Below are positions 8,174 to 16,902 of a DNA stretch of 64,000 bases, piece after piece (positions within the stretch are counted from its first letter, which is position 1; each line of letters starts with the position of its first letter). The notes beneath the pieces were generated by a model. It saw only the letters and a list, made by a program, of their open reading frames with translations. It was not told the DNA's origin and did not search any database. The translations under genes were made by a program, and so were the position numbers. Source of the stretch: Halomonas huangheensis (GTDB taxonomy: Bacteria; Pseudomonadota; Gammaproteobacteria; Pseudomonadales; Halomonadaceae); the NCBI RefSeq assembly GCF_001431725.1, contig NZ_CP013106.1, positions 992,001-1,056,000 on the forward strand, in the 5' to 3' direction.

Positions 8174-9283
8174 ATGGCACGTCCGCTTGTCGCGCATATC
8201 GATCTTGATGCTCTGTGTCACAACTATCGACTGGCCTGTGAACTAGCGCCCAATAGTCGCTCTGCGGCGGTACTCAAGGCTGATGCCTATGGTCATGGTG
8301 CGGTGCCCTGTGCTCGAGCCCTGCAAGCCCTGGCTCCGGCCTTTGCGGTGGCAGCCATCGAAGAAGCGGTCAAGCTGCGTGAAGCAGGTATCGAGACGCC
8401 TATCGTGTTGCTGGAGGGGATTTTCAGCGCGGATGAGCTGGCGTTGGTCGATGAGCTGAAGCTGGGGATGGCGATTCACAGCCAATGGCAGTTGGAGGCG
8501 GCGTTGGCTCGGCGACCACGTTGTCCAATACCGGTGTGGCTCAAGGTGGATTCTGGAATGCATCGCCTGGGCTTCGCACCACAGGATGCTGAAGCCATCT
8601 GGAAGCGACTGCTCTCGGCGCCGAGCCATGTGACCGACCTGCACTTGATGAGCCACTTTGCCACCGCCGACCACACCGACAATGATTATTTTCGCCGTCA
8701 GCATGACGAGTTGCTGGCGTTGGCAGCACGGCTTGAAGCGCCGCTGTGTCTGGCAAATTCTCCTACCGTCCTTGCTCACCCTGAGGCTCACGGTGAATGG
8801 AACCGACCTGGTGTGATGCTCTACGGCAGTGATCCTCTGGAGATGTCCTGCGATGCCAGTCGCCGCTTGCGCCCGGTGATGAGCTTGCGTTCCGAGATCA
8901 TTGCTGTGCGTGAGCTGGAGAGTGGAGAGCCGGTGGGATATGGCGGGCGTTACCTCACGCCAGGGCGCTCGCGCATCGGTGTGGTGGCCTGTGGTTATGG
9001 TGATGGTTACGACCGCCACGCGGTCGATGGCACCCCGGTATTGGTCGACGGTCAACGCACGTCGATTGCCGGCAAGGTATCGATGGATATGCTGACGGTG
9101 GACCTGACTCATCTGCCGGAGGCTGATATCGGCAGTGAGGTGGTACTGTGGGGAATCAGTCGTTTCGGTGGCGAGTTATCGGTGGATGAAGTGGCACAAT
9201 ACTGCAGTACTATCAGCTATACCTTGCTGACTGGGGTGCTGCCGAGGGTGCCCAGACGCTACAATACTGCGCAATCTGCCTGA
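8174..9283 (+). CDS. alr: Alanine racemase
   Basis: A PLP enzyme that makes D-alanine for peptidoglycan. The protein has 369 residues. Lys35 in AAVLKADAYGHG forms the PLP Schiff base and Tyr275 in CGYGDGYDRH is the second catalytic base. KVDSGMHRLGF and the C-terminal GKVSMDMLTVDL and SYTLLTGVLPRVPR match Alr/DadX. The ATG at 8174 follows GGAGG by five bases; an upstream in-frame TTG at 8162 overlaps that site and is unlikely. No dadA lies nearby, so this is more likely the biosynthetic Alr. Confidence 0.94.
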   Translation: MARPLVAHIDLDALCHNYRLACELAPNSRSAAVLKADAYGHGAVPCARALQALAPAFAVAAIEEAVKLREAGIETPIVLLEGIFSADELALVDELKLGMAIHSQWQLEAALARRPRCPIPVWLKVDSGMHRLGFAPQDAEAIWKRLLSAPSHVTDLHLMSHFATADHTDNDYFRRQHDELLALAARLEAPLCLANSPTVLAHPEAHGEWNRPGVMLYGSDPLEMSCDASRRLRPVMSLRSEIIAVRELESGEPVGYGGRYLTPGRSRIGVVACGYGDGYDRHAVDGTPVLVDGQRTSIAGKVSMDMLTVDLTHLPEADIGSEVVLWGISRFGGELSVDEVAQYCSTISYTLLTGVLPRVPRRYNTAQSA

Positions 9284-9298
9284 ATATCGAGAGCTTGC

Positions 9299-10219
9299 AT
9301 GGCTGACACCGCTTCAACCGCTTTACTCCATCCGCGCTACTGGCCCACCTGGCTGGCTATCGCAGGAATGCGTATCAGTGCCTGGCTGCCCTGGCGATTC
9401 AAACTGGCATTGGGACGCGGGATTGGATTACTCGCCTGGCGTTTTGCCGGGCGTCGTCGTCGCATCACCGAGACCAACATTCGTCTGTGCTTCCCGGAGT
9501 TGGATAGCGAGGCTCAGGCGCGCCTGGTCAAGGAAGCCTTCCTCGCCAATGGTATTGGCATCTTCGAGACCGCGACGGGCTGGTGTCGGGATCCCGAGCA
9601 TCTGCGTCACCGGGTAACCTTCAAGGGCCAGGAGCACATGGCAAAGGTGCAGGAGGCGGGGAAGGGCGCACTGATTATCGGTATCCATTTCTCGACTCTC
9701 GATCTGGGGGGTGCGCTACACTCGCTGTTCTTCCCGGCAGATGTGGTCTATCGCCCCCACGACAATCCGCTGTTCGAGCGCTTCATGACTCGTGCGCGAA
9801 ACGGCATCTTCGGCACCTCCATTGATCGTCACGATCTGCGCGGTGTCGTGCGGCGCATCAAGTCCGGCCATCACGTGTGGTACTCGCCTGATCAGGATTT
9901 CGGTCGCGATGCCAGTGTCTTTGCACCGTTTTTCGGCATCGAAGCGGCATCGATCAAGCTCACCGCCAAGATCGCAAAGATGACCGGAGCACCGGTGATG
10001 CCGCTGATCTTCCATCGCAACCCGGATAACCGCACCTATTCGCTGGAATACCTGCCGCCGCTGGACAACTTTCCCAGCGGTGATGAAGTTGCCGATGCTG
10101 CACGTATCAACGCAGTGATCGAGCAGGCGATTCGCCGGCATCCTGAGCAGTACTTGTGGATGCACCGTCGCTTCAAGACCCGCCCGAACAGAGACGATCC
10201 CAAGCTCTATGATGTCTGA
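9299..10219 (+). CDS. LpxL/HtrB-family lysophospholipid acyltransferase
   Basis: A 306-residue membrane-associated acyltransferase that adds a secondary fatty acid to Kdo-lipid A or a related lipid. His130 and Asp135 form the HX4D catalytic motif (GIHFSTLD). The YRPHDNPLFE and SPDQDFG boxes, and a C-terminal YLWMHRRFKTRP, are typical of LpxL/LpxM. The N-terminus has a hydrophobic anchor near residues 15-45. It starts 15 bp after alr on the same strand and may be cotranscribed. The exact acyl chain cannot be told from sequence. Confidence 0.87.
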   Translation: MADTASTALLHPRYWPTWLAIAGMRISAWLPWRFKLALGRGIGLLAWRFAGRRRRITETNIRLCFPELDSEAQARLVKEAFLANGIGIFETATGWCRDPEHLRHRVTFKGQEHMAKVQEAGKGALIIGIHFSTLDLGGALHSLFFPADVVYRPHDNPLFERFMTRARNGIFGTSIDRHDLRGVVRRIKSGHHVWYSPDQDFGRDASVFAPFFGIEAASIKLTAKIAKMTGAPVMPLIFHRNPDNRTYSLEYLPPLDNFPSGDEVADAARINAVIEQAIRRHPEQYLWMHRRFKTRPNRDDPKLYDV

Positions 10220-10320
10220 GCTACGAGCTGGAAGCGGTAAGTTATAAGCTGCAAGTAACCCCGTAGCGGCGTGTCACGGGGCGGCACTGGATGGCTTGAC
10301 GCTCGTTGCTGCTTCCCCCC
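10219..10320 (+). repeat. Dispersed intergenic repeat, copy with AAGCGGTAAG
   Basis: The spacer between the acyltransferase and the convergent DUF2254 gene is made of AGCTGGAAGCGGTAAG, TTATAAGCTGCAAGTAA and a 6-bp hairpin CCCCGT/ACGGGG (10259-10281). Nearly the same words occur in the same order at 58400-58430, also just after a stop codon. Confidence 0.55.
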
Positions 10321-10321
10321 T

Positions 10322-11653
10322 CTATGGTGCTTTCAGTTCGGCGGGGAGCAGCAGTCGATGGTGGCCCTGCTTTAGTCGCTGACTGACGAACCGGCGATCC
10401 AGATGATGTTGGCTGTGTTGCTCCAGGTTCTCGATGATACGGTCGGCGACCTGCTGGAGTGTTGTCAGCTGTGATGGATTGGCCATCAATGACAGTGACT
10501 TCACTGCCTTGAGCAATCCGAGCAGAATACTCTGGTCTTCGACACCGTAGTGGAGGATAGGCGTCAGCAGGCGGTGTACCAGGCTCTCGAAGGGTTCTAT
10601 CTGCCAGTAGACGCGTACCTTGCCGTTGCTGTCGGTGAGGCAGTTGGCGGGCTGTTCACGCATGTAATGGCTGAGTAGATCGGTGAGCCGATGCAGGCAC
10701 AGGCGCGCAGTTCCGGGATCGTTGATGCCGGGGGAGAGCGCCTTGATGGCGACTTCCATCAACTGGGTCATGCCATAGACGAAGTGCTCCTCTACGGACT
10801 CGCCATGCAACTGAATAAGACAGTCGCACAGATCATCTCGCCATTGCTGGTCGGGAACTGGTGCGCACTCCAGCCGCAGGATCGGCTGACCTTCCAGTAC
10901 GTAATCACCGAAACGAAAGTCGAGGTGAACGATAGCGTCACTGTCTGCCGCCAGCTTTGCCATACTCGAAAGGTCGGCGTTCTGCAGGTAACCCGCTTCA
11001 CGGGCAGGAATCTCATGATACGAGGCGTTGCTGACGTCGGGCACAGGCAGGCTTTGCCACTGCTTGCCCTGTTCATTGTCGCGTCTGCATTGCATCGACT
11101 TCAGGGTCGCGGCGTGCAGGCCGCTGATGACGGCATCAATCTGAATCGACTGTGACACGTTGTGAATGAAGTAGACGAACAATCCAAGACAATGCAGAAC
11201 CATCAGGCAGGCGCTATACACCGCAGCAGATCGCCACAATCGATCGCCATCGGTGGCATGAGGCACGATCAGTAGCATCAGGATGAACAGAATGGTGCCC
11301 AGATAATGGCCGAGCACCCACTGATGGCGGCGTTCGGATATCAGGCCGAATACCAGTTTGTGGGAGAAGTTGGCGCCGGCCTGGGACAGCACCGACATGA
11401 CCATCGAGAAGCTGAATACCATCAGCGAGATCATGCCTGCCAACAGAGCCGACAACAGCGGTTGCGCATCGCCGGGACTGGCCAGGCCCAGCTGCTTGAG
11501 GGCCTCTGGCAGAAAATCACTGGAGACGGGCGGGATCAGAGCAAGCACGCCGAGGGCGGCATAGACGATTGCGGCCAGCGTGGGTAAGTAGGCAATGCTG
11601 CTGGCGAAGCGTTTGAACAACAGAATGGGGTGAAACAGCAGTGACAGTCCCAT
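10322..11653 (-). CDS. DUF2254 membrane protein
   Basis: A 443-residue protein with about four hydrophobic segments in the N-terminal 170 residues, then a soluble region containing VAIKALSPGINDPGTA, the most conserved motif of DUF2254. The function of the family is not established. The ATG at 11653 follows AAGGGGCG on the minus strand and gives an N-terminus that runs directly into the first membrane segment; the frame stays open 17 codons further upstream. It faces the acyltransferase convergently. Confidence 0.82.
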   Translation of the reverse strand: MGLSLLFHPILLFKRFASSIAYLPTLAAIVYAALGVLALIPPVSSDFLPEALKQLGLASPGDAQPLLSALLAGMISLMVFSFSMVMSVLSQAGANFSHKLVFGLISERRHQWVLGHYLGTILFILMLLIVPHATDGDRLWRSAAVYSACLMVLHCLGLFVYFIHNVSQSIQIDAVISGLHAATLKSMQCRRDNEQGKQWQSLPVPDVSNASYHEIPAREAGYLQNADLSSMAKLAADSDAIVHLDFRFGDYVLEGQPILRLECAPVPDQQWRDDLCDCLIQLHGESVEEHFVYGMTQLMEVAIKALSPGINDPGTARLCLHRLTDLLSHYMREQPANCLTDSNGKVRVYWQIEPFESLVHRLLTPILHYGVEDQSILLGLLKAVKSLSLMANPSQLTTLQQVADRIIENLEQHSQHHLDRRFVSQRLKQGHHRLLLPAELKAP

Positions 11654-11769
11654 GATGCGCCCCTTGCGGCTGATGACTACCAGCAAAGCCAGTAGGTAGT
11701 CCACTCCTTATGCAGTGAGTAGCCATAAAGCGCAAGGTAGTTTCGGCATCGATACTCGTTTCTTCAAGA

Positions 11770-11802
11770 GAATCCCCCGCAGGCCAGGCCTGCGGGGGAT
11801 TC
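11770..11802 (-). terminator. Terminator of ettA
   Basis: GAATCCCCCGCAGGCC and its exact complement flank a single central A, giving a 16-bp perfect inverted repeat 55 bases past the ettA stop. The flanks have only modest T content on either strand (TCTCTTGAAG on minus, TGTTTG on plus). Confidence 0.7.
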
Positions 11803-11857
11803 TGTTTGCGCCTCGCGATACGAGTTGCGCAGCCGTGCCGGTGCGGAAGATGCCGGC

Positions 11858-13519
11858 TCAGGCGTCGATGCGCTTGTACTTCATGCGACGCGGGGTATCG
11901 TCGCCGACACGCTTGCGGTGATCCGCTTCATATTCGGTGTAGTTGCCATCGAAAAACACCACCTGGGAATCGCCTTCGAAGGCAAGGATATGAGTCGCGA
12001 TACGGTCGAGGAACCAGCGGTCGTGAGAGATGACCATGGCACAGCCGGGGAAGGCCAGCAGAGCTTCCTCAAGTGCACGCAGGGTCTCGATATCGAGATC
12101 GTTGGACGGCTCATCGAGCAGCAGTACGTTGGCGCCCTGCTTGAGGGTCTGGGCCAACTGCAGGCGTCCGCGCTCACCACCGGACAGGTCGCGCAGGAAT
12201 TTCTGCTGGTCATTGCCCTTGAAGTTGAAGCGGCCGACGTAAGCACGTGAAGACACTACATAGCCATTGATGTTGAGCATGTCCTGACCATCGGACACCG
12301 CTTCCCATACGGTTTGCTTGTCGTCTAGAGCGTCACGCAACTGTTCGACGTAGGCGATATCGACAGTGTCGCCTGTGACTACCTGGCCGTTGTCCGGTGT
12401 CTCATTTCCCTGAATCAGCTTGAACAGCGTCGATTTACCTGCACCGTTGCCGCCGACAATACCGACGATGGCACCTTGTGGAATGGTGAAGGACAGATCT
12501 TCGTAGAGCAGCTTGTCATCGAAGCGCTTGGATACACCGTGAAACTCGATGACCTTGTCGCCGAGACGCGGTCCGGGTGGAATGTAGATCTCGTTGGTTT
12601 CGTTGCGTTTCTGGAAGTCGCCGGATTGCATTTCCTCGAAGCGATTGAGACGCGCCTTGCTCTTGGCCTGACGCCCCTTGGCGTTGGAGCGCACCCATTC
12701 CAGCTCGTGCTTGATGGCCTTCTGGCGAGAGGCTTCCTGTTTGGCTTCCTGCTCGAGGCGGCTTTCCTTGGCTTCCAGCCATTGGGAATAGTTGCCTTCG
12801 AAGGGGATGCCCTGGCCGCGGTCCAGCTCGAGAATCCAGCCGGCGACGTTATCGAGGAAGTACCGGTCGTGGGTGATGGCGACCACGGTGCCGGAGTAAT
12901 CGTGGAGGAAGCGTTCCAGCCAGGCCACCGACTCGGCATCGAGGTGGTTGGTTGGCTCGTCGAGCAGTAGCATATCCGGGCTGGACAGCAGTAGGCGACA
13001 CAGTGCTACACGGCGACGCTCACCACCGGACAGATTGCCTACGCAGGCATCCCAGGGCGGCAGGCGCAGGGCGTCGGCGGCGACTTCCAGCTTACGCTCC
13101 AGGTTGTGGGCGTCAGCGGCCTCGATGATGTTCTCGAGACGGGCCTGCTCGGCAGCCAGAGCGTCGAAATCAGCATCAGGCTCGGCATAGGCAGCATAGA
13201 CTGCATCCAGCTTCGTCTGAGCCTCCTTGATCTCGCCGAGGGCCTCTTCTACCGTTTCGCGCACGGACTTTTCGTCGTCCAACTGCGGCTCCTGCGGCAG
13301 GTAACCGACATTGATGCCAGGCATCGGACGCGCTTCGCCCTCGAACTCGGTGTCAACGCCGGCCATGATGCGCAGCAGGGTCGATTTACCGGCGCCGTTG
13401 AGGCCCAGTACACCGATCTTGGCACCCGGGAAGAAGGACAGCGAAATGTCCTTGAGGATCTGCTTCTTGGGGGGTACGACCTTGCCCACCCGATTCATGG
13501 TGTAGACGTATTGCGCCAT
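11858..13519 (-). CDS. ettA: Energy-dependent translational throttle protein EttA
   Basis: A 553-residue ABC-F protein that binds the ribosomal E site and gates entry into elongation according to the ATP/ADP ratio. Two ABC domains are complete: Walker A GLNGAGKST and GGNGAGKST, signatures LSGGERRRVAL and LSGGERGRLQL, Walker B LLLDEPTNHLD and LLLDEPSNDLD. The charged linker between them (EQEAKQEASRQKAIKHELEW and so on) and the short C-terminus fit EttA rather than Uup. The N-terminus AQYVYTMNRVGKVVPPKK is family-specific. There are no membrane segments. Confidence 0.95.
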   Translation of the reverse strand: MAQYVYTMNRVGKVVPPKKQILKDISLSFFPGAKIGVLGLNGAGKSTLLRIMAGVDTEFEGEARPMPGINVGYLPQEPQLDDEKSVRETVEEALGEIKEAQTKLDAVYAAYAEPDADFDALAAEQARLENIIEAADAHNLERKLEVAADALRLPPWDACVGNLSGGERRRVALCRLLLSSPDMLLLDEPTNHLDAESVAWLERFLHDYSGTVVAITHDRYFLDNVAGWILELDRGQGIPFEGNYSQWLEAKESRLEQEAKQEASRQKAIKHELEWVRSNAKGRQAKSKARLNRFEEMQSGDFQKRNETNEIYIPPGPRLGDKVIEFHGVSKRFDDKLLYEDLSFTIPQGAIVGIVGGNGAGKSTLFKLIQGNETPDNGQVVTGDTVDIAYVEQLRDALDDKQTVWEAVSDGQDMLNINGYVVSSRAYVGRFNFKGNDQQKFLRDLSGGERGRLQLAQTLKQGANVLLLDEPSNDLDIETLRALEEALLAFPGCAMVISHDRWFLDRIATHILAFEGDSQVVFFDGNYTEYEADHRKRVGDDTPRRMKYKRIDA

Positions 13520-13723
13520 GGGAACTCACTAGATGTTGGAGGTTCGCGAAACCAGCTTCGTATCTCTCTGGCGTGGTGAGCGCCAGGGAACTATGGGCAG
13601 TGATGATAGAGCCCGAAGCGAGTAAAGAAAACACTAGTGCAATGCTAGTGAGGCAGCGGTCGGCATGAGAATGCCGCGTTGCAGGCAAGGATCGTACACA
13701 AGAGCACAGCATAACAGCCCATG

Positions 13724-13743
13724 GGCCTCACCATAGTGAGGCC
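13724..13743 (-). terminator. Hairpin after the PA3496-like gene
   Basis: GGCCTCAC / GTGAGGCC, 8 bp with loop CATA, lies 54 bases past the stop of the small minus-strand gene. No T-run is visible, so it is a weak candidate. Confidence 0.35.
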
Positions 13744-13796
13744 GAACAGGACTGAAGCGAAGAAGAGGACGGATGGATGGATCGTATCAGGAGGCG

Positions 13797-14066
13797 TTAC
13801 TCCTCCTCTTCCTCATCGAATCCCCAGTCGTCGTCGATTGCCTGCTTCAGTCGACGTTCTTCCAGCAATGCCTCGACACGCCGTCGTGCACGCAGGGTGT
13901 CGGCACGACTCGACGAACGGCTGCGGCCGTAGTCATCGTCGTTGACGGCATCCTGGTCATTGGCTTCAGAGCCGTTGGAGTCCGGCCCGTTGGGTTCCGG
14001 CCCGTTGGAATCCGGCCCGTTGGAATCATAATAGTAGGTATCATCAAGAAGGGAATCGCGGCTCAT
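13797..14066 (-). CDS. Small acidic PA3496-like protein
   Basis: An 89-residue protein. Its C-terminal half, RARRRVEALLEERRLKQAI, followed by an acidic tail (DDDWGFDEEEEE), resembles the short PA3496-family proteins annotated as putative envelope-integrity factors. The N-terminal half carries 15-bp tandem repeats coding for variants of DSNGP. The ATG at 14066 has GGGGGA about eight bases upstream; the frame is open to 14114. It is probably expressed alone, between ettA and the MFS gene. Family assignment rests on the basic-acidic C-terminus only. Confidence 0.6.
   Translation of the reverse strand: MSRDSLLDDTYYYDSNGPDSNGPEPNGPDSNGSEANDQDAVNDDDYGRSRSSSRADTLRARRRVEALLEERRLKQAIDDDWGFDEEEEE
13971..14030 (-). 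repeat. 15-bp tandem repeat in the PA3496-like gene
   Basis: Four imperfect 15-bp units (plus-strand form GTTGGAATCCGGCCC and variants) encode DSNGP, DSNGP, EPNGP and DSNG-type pentapeptides. Confidence 0.75.
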
Positions 14067-14159
14067 GTGAAGGTCCCCCATGGCCAGGCCACCCACATCG
14101 GAGTGGCGAATCACACCAACTTACCATCAACGGGCCTTGTTTATCGGCCCGGGGAAAGC

Positions 14160-14188
14160 GCCAGCAGGATCCATTTGATCCTGATGGC
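14160..14188 (-). terminator. Stem-loop downstream of the MFS gene
   Basis: GCCA-G-CAGGATC and GATCCTG-A-TGGC form an 11-bp stem with one internal mismatch. On the minus strand it lies 97 bases past the MFS stop and is followed by GCTTTCCCC. The rest of 14067-14284 shows no gene. Confidence 0.4.
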
Positions 14189-14284
14189 TATATATGCCTC
14201 ATAGTGTGAAAGTGCAAGTCCCGGACTGCTATTTGCACAGTTCCTGAACCTCTATCCGCGATACGGCAGCTTCCAGGGCCACGG

Positions 14285-15598
14285 CTACTCGACTTCCGGG
14301 AGACGTTGGGCGAACCAGGCTGCGAGCAGAGCGGTTGCCGCCAGTATCAGCAACAGTACCAGCGTGCCGAAGACGTAGGCAGCGGCACCGGCAAGGCCGC
14401 CGACAATCAGCATCAGTATTCCGGTCAGAGTATTGGACAGGGCGACGTACAAGGCGCGGTTATCGACGTTGGACATATCGACGATATAGGTCTTGCGACC
14501 GAGGCGTACCCCGGAATGCACAACCACCAGCAGCGCATAGACCAGCGCATAGGGCCAGACACTGGTCGAGATGGCCTCAGGCAACAGCGGAATGGACGCG
14601 CCCAGACAGCAGCACAGCAGAGTGCCTATGGCCGCGTCGCGCATCACCTTGCGGCTGGAGGTGTCTGAGCGCTTGCCCCAGATTGGACTGGCAATCATCG
14701 AGGCCACGCCGGACACCAGAATCAGTACGCCAAGCCCGCCCAGTTCGGAGCCGCTCTGACGCTGTCCAAGCAGCGCCAGATAAGGCAGTGCAAGGGCACT
14801 GGAAAGCAGTAGGGCACGAGTGAGATTGAAGTTGCGAAAGGTCGCGTCTTCCCGCAGTACCGTCCAGTTGTCGCGAATGCTCTGCCATGCACTGTGGCCC
14901 CCGGAGGTTTCACCGGGTTCCTCGGCAATGGCCGCGGCGCACAGCGCATTGCTTATCCACCCCAACGCTGCCACCGCCAGCAGCACTGCCAGAGCGATCT
15001 CTCCGGGTCGGTCATCGAACCACAGCAACACCGCACCGGCACAGAGCGTCGCGGCACCGGCGATACTGCTGCTCCACCCCATCAGCGTGCCACGGCGGCG
15101 TTTGGCAATGGTCTTGCCGAGTACATCCTTGGTGGCAATCGATTGCAGGCCGCGTGCCAGCGACAGCGCTACCAGCACCAGCAATACCAGGCTACCGCCC
15201 AGTGCCCCGCTTGAGAATAGCGCCAATAATGACAGGCAGCAGGCGGCGGCCGATTGCGCCAGACTGCCGATTACCCACCACCACTTGCGTTCGGGTTTGA
15301 GGCGAATGAAACCTGCCACCAGCACCTGTGGTAGCAGGGCGCCGGCTTCCCGGATCGGCACCAGCAGACCAACCATCCAGGTCGGAGCACCCATGGTACC
15401 CAGCAGCCAGGGGAGTACCAGACGTGCGCTCGACATCTCGTCGGCGAGCTTGTTGCCGAGCGCTGCCAGCAGGTGAAGCATGAAGTTGCGTGGCTGATGG
15501 CGGCAGGCGTTGTCGGGGATATCGAGACACATGCGACTGTCATCATCGCCGTTGAGCCATTCATGAAATTTGGTCAGTGAGATATCCGAGGTGGCCAT
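14285..15598 (-). CDS. Major facilitator superfamily transporter
   Basis: A 437-residue protein with about ten to twelve hydrophobic segments. Short basic loops (KPERKWWW; DTSSRKVMRD; AKRRRGTLMG) fall where MFS cytoplasmic loops are expected, and the pattern of two six-helix halves is clear. An unusually long polar N-terminus of about 40 residues, with Cys residues (MCLDIPDNACRH), precedes the first helix. The substrate is unknown. The ATG at 15598 was preferred to upstream in-frame starts because AGGA lies just before it on the minus strand. It is divergent from the SelW-like gene with 65 bp between starts. Confidence 0.75.
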   Translation of the reverse strand: MATSDISLTKFHEWLNGDDDSRMCLDIPDNACRHQPRNFMLHLLAALGNKLADEMSSARLVLPWLLGTMGAPTWMVGLLVPIREAGALLPQVLVAGFIRLKPERKWWWVIGSLAQSAAACCLSLLALFSSGALGGSLVLLVLVALSLARGLQSIATKDVLGKTIAKRRRGTLMGWSSSIAGAATLCAGAVLLWFDDRPGEIALAVLLAVAALGWISNALCAAAIAEEPGETSGGHSAWQSIRDNWTVLREDATFRNFNLTRALLLSSALALPYLALLGQRQSGSELGGLGVLILVSGVASMIASPIWGKRSDTSSRKVMRDAAIGTLLCCCLGASIPLLPEAISTSVWPYALVYALLVVVHSGVRLGRKTYIVDMSNVDNRALYVALSNTLTGILMLIVGGLAGAAAYVFGTLVLLLILAATALLAAWFAQRLPEVE

Positions 15599-15663
15599 GG
15601 GATCCTTCCTGGCTGGTATGATCGAAACGAGAGTCCATCCATTCCAGTGACGGGAGAAACCAG

Positions 15664-15933
15664 TTGTCACGAGTCCGGATTATCTACTGTACGCAATGTC
15701 AGTGGCTGTTGCGCAGTGGCTGGTATGCCCAGGAACTGCTGTCGACCTTTGGTGAAAGTCTCGAGGAGGTGGCATTGCAACCTTCTCATGGGGGCCGCTT
15801 CGAAGTCAGTATCGATGGGGAACTGGTGTGGGAGCGCAAGCGTGATGGCGGCTTTCCCGATATCAAGACCCTCAAGCAACGCGTGAGAGATGTGATTGAG
15901 CCGGAGCGTGACCTGGGTCATATCGACCGTTGA
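15664..15933 (+). CDS. SelT/SelW/SelH (Rdx) family thioredoxin-fold protein
   Basis: An 89-residue cytosolic protein. It begins with a strand and then CTQCQWLLR, the CxxC redox motif that replaces the CxxU of animal selenoprotein W. The middle has the G-x-F-E/x-V repeat (GGRFEVSIDGELVWERK) and the C-terminus ends FPDIKTLKQRVRDVI, all typical of the Rdx family. The start is TTG with GGGAGA eight bases upstream. The physiological partner is unknown; a thiol-redox role is inferred from the fold. Confidence 0.88.
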   Translation: MSRVRIIYCTQCQWLLRSGWYAQELLSTFGESLEEVALQPSHGGRFEVSIDGELVWERKRDGGFPDIKTLKQRVRDVIEPERDLGHIDR

Positions 15934-15945
15934 AGAGTCATCCCG

Positions 15946-15985
15946 ATGCTCTTGCTCTTGCTCTTGCCCGCAGCTCGCAGCTGAC
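15946..15985 (+). repeat. Short intergenic repeat (GCTCTT units and CGCAGCTCGCAGCT)
   Basis: Three head-to-tail GCTCTT units are followed by CGCAGCTCGCAGCTG in the 72-bp spacer before the EamA gene. The second word belongs to the AGCT-rich dispersed repeat family seen elsewhere in the window. Confidence 0.4.
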
Positions 15986-16005
15986 CCCATAAACAAGGAC
16001 GTGAA

Positions 16006-16902
16006 ATGAACTCTGACCGGCGTGCGATAGGCTATGGATTGGCGGCAGTAGCGCTCTGGTCGACCGTCGCCACGGCATTCAAGGTGGCGCTCGGTTACAT
16101 GAGCCCGCTGGAGTTGATGTGGATTGCTTCGCTGGTGTCCTGGGCGCTGATGGGGGCGTTGGTCATTCAGCGTGGTCAGATGCGACGTGCCCTGAAACAG
16201 GGGTGGTCAACGGCACTGTGGGCCGGCCTGATGAATCCAGTGGCCTATTATCTGGTGTTGTTCGCTGCCTACGACCGTTTGCCGGGACAGGAGGCCATGG
16301 CGCTCAACTACACCTGGGCACTGGCGATGGCGCTGTTGGCTGTACCGATTCTCAAACAGACGCTGACGCGTATGGACGTTGTTGCCGGGCTGGTGGCCTA
16401 TTCCGGTGTCTGGGTGATTGCCACTCGGGGCAAGGTGCTGGATGTCGACTTCGCTGACCCACTGGGTGTGGCGTTGGCGCTGGTCTCGACCCTGATCTGG
16501 GCGCTCTACTGGCTACTCAACGCCCGTGATGCTCGTCCGGCATTGGTCGCCCAGTGGCAGAATTTTTCGGTAGGTGTACCAGTATTGAGCGTACTGCTGA
16601 TAGCTGGCCCTGGCCTGCAATGGCATGGCATCAAGGCGCTGGGAGCGGGCATCTACGTGGGGCTGTTCGAGATGGGCGTGGCTTTCGTGCTGTGGCAGAT
16701 GGCAGTGCAGCAAGTCTCGCGGACTGCAAAGGTGTCCAATCTGATCTTTCTGTCACCACCGGTGTCACTGTTGTTGCTGTACCTTGTGATCGGTGAACCG
16801 ATTCTGGTCTCGACCCTTGCCGGCCTGGTGTTGATCCTCGGTGGACTGGGGCTGCAACAATGGCAACGCAGCCCGTCGTCTCAGGAGGATGCCTCGGCCT
16901 GA
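16006..16902 (+). CDS. EamA/DMT-family transporter
   Basis: A 298-residue inner-membrane protein with ten hydrophobic helices in two five-helix EamA repeats (first from LAAVALWSTVATAFKVAL, second from PLGVALALVSTLIWALYW). Such proteins usually export amino acids or other metabolites; the substrate here is unknown. AAGGAC lies shortly before the ATG. Its 3' end overlaps the 3' end of tesA by 22 bp convergently. Confidence 0.85.
   Translation: MNSDRRAIGYGLAAVALWSTVATAFKVALGYMSPLELMWIASLVSWALMGALVIQRGQMRRALKQGWSTALWAGLMNPVAYYLVLFAAYDRLPGQEAMALNYTWALAMALLAVPILKQTLTRMDVVAGLVAYSGVWVIATRGKVLDVDFADPLGVALALVSTLIWALYWLLNARDARPALVAQWQNFSVGVPVLSVLLIAGPGLQWHGIKALGAGIYVGLFEMGVAFVLWQMAVQQVSRTAKVSNLIFLSPPVSLLLLYLVIGEPILVSTLAGLVLILGGLGLQQWQRSPSSQEDASA

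Noticed and set aside
11825..12250. 141-codon plus-strand frame opposite ettA
   Set aside because: Antisense to the second ABC domain of EttA; no independent support.
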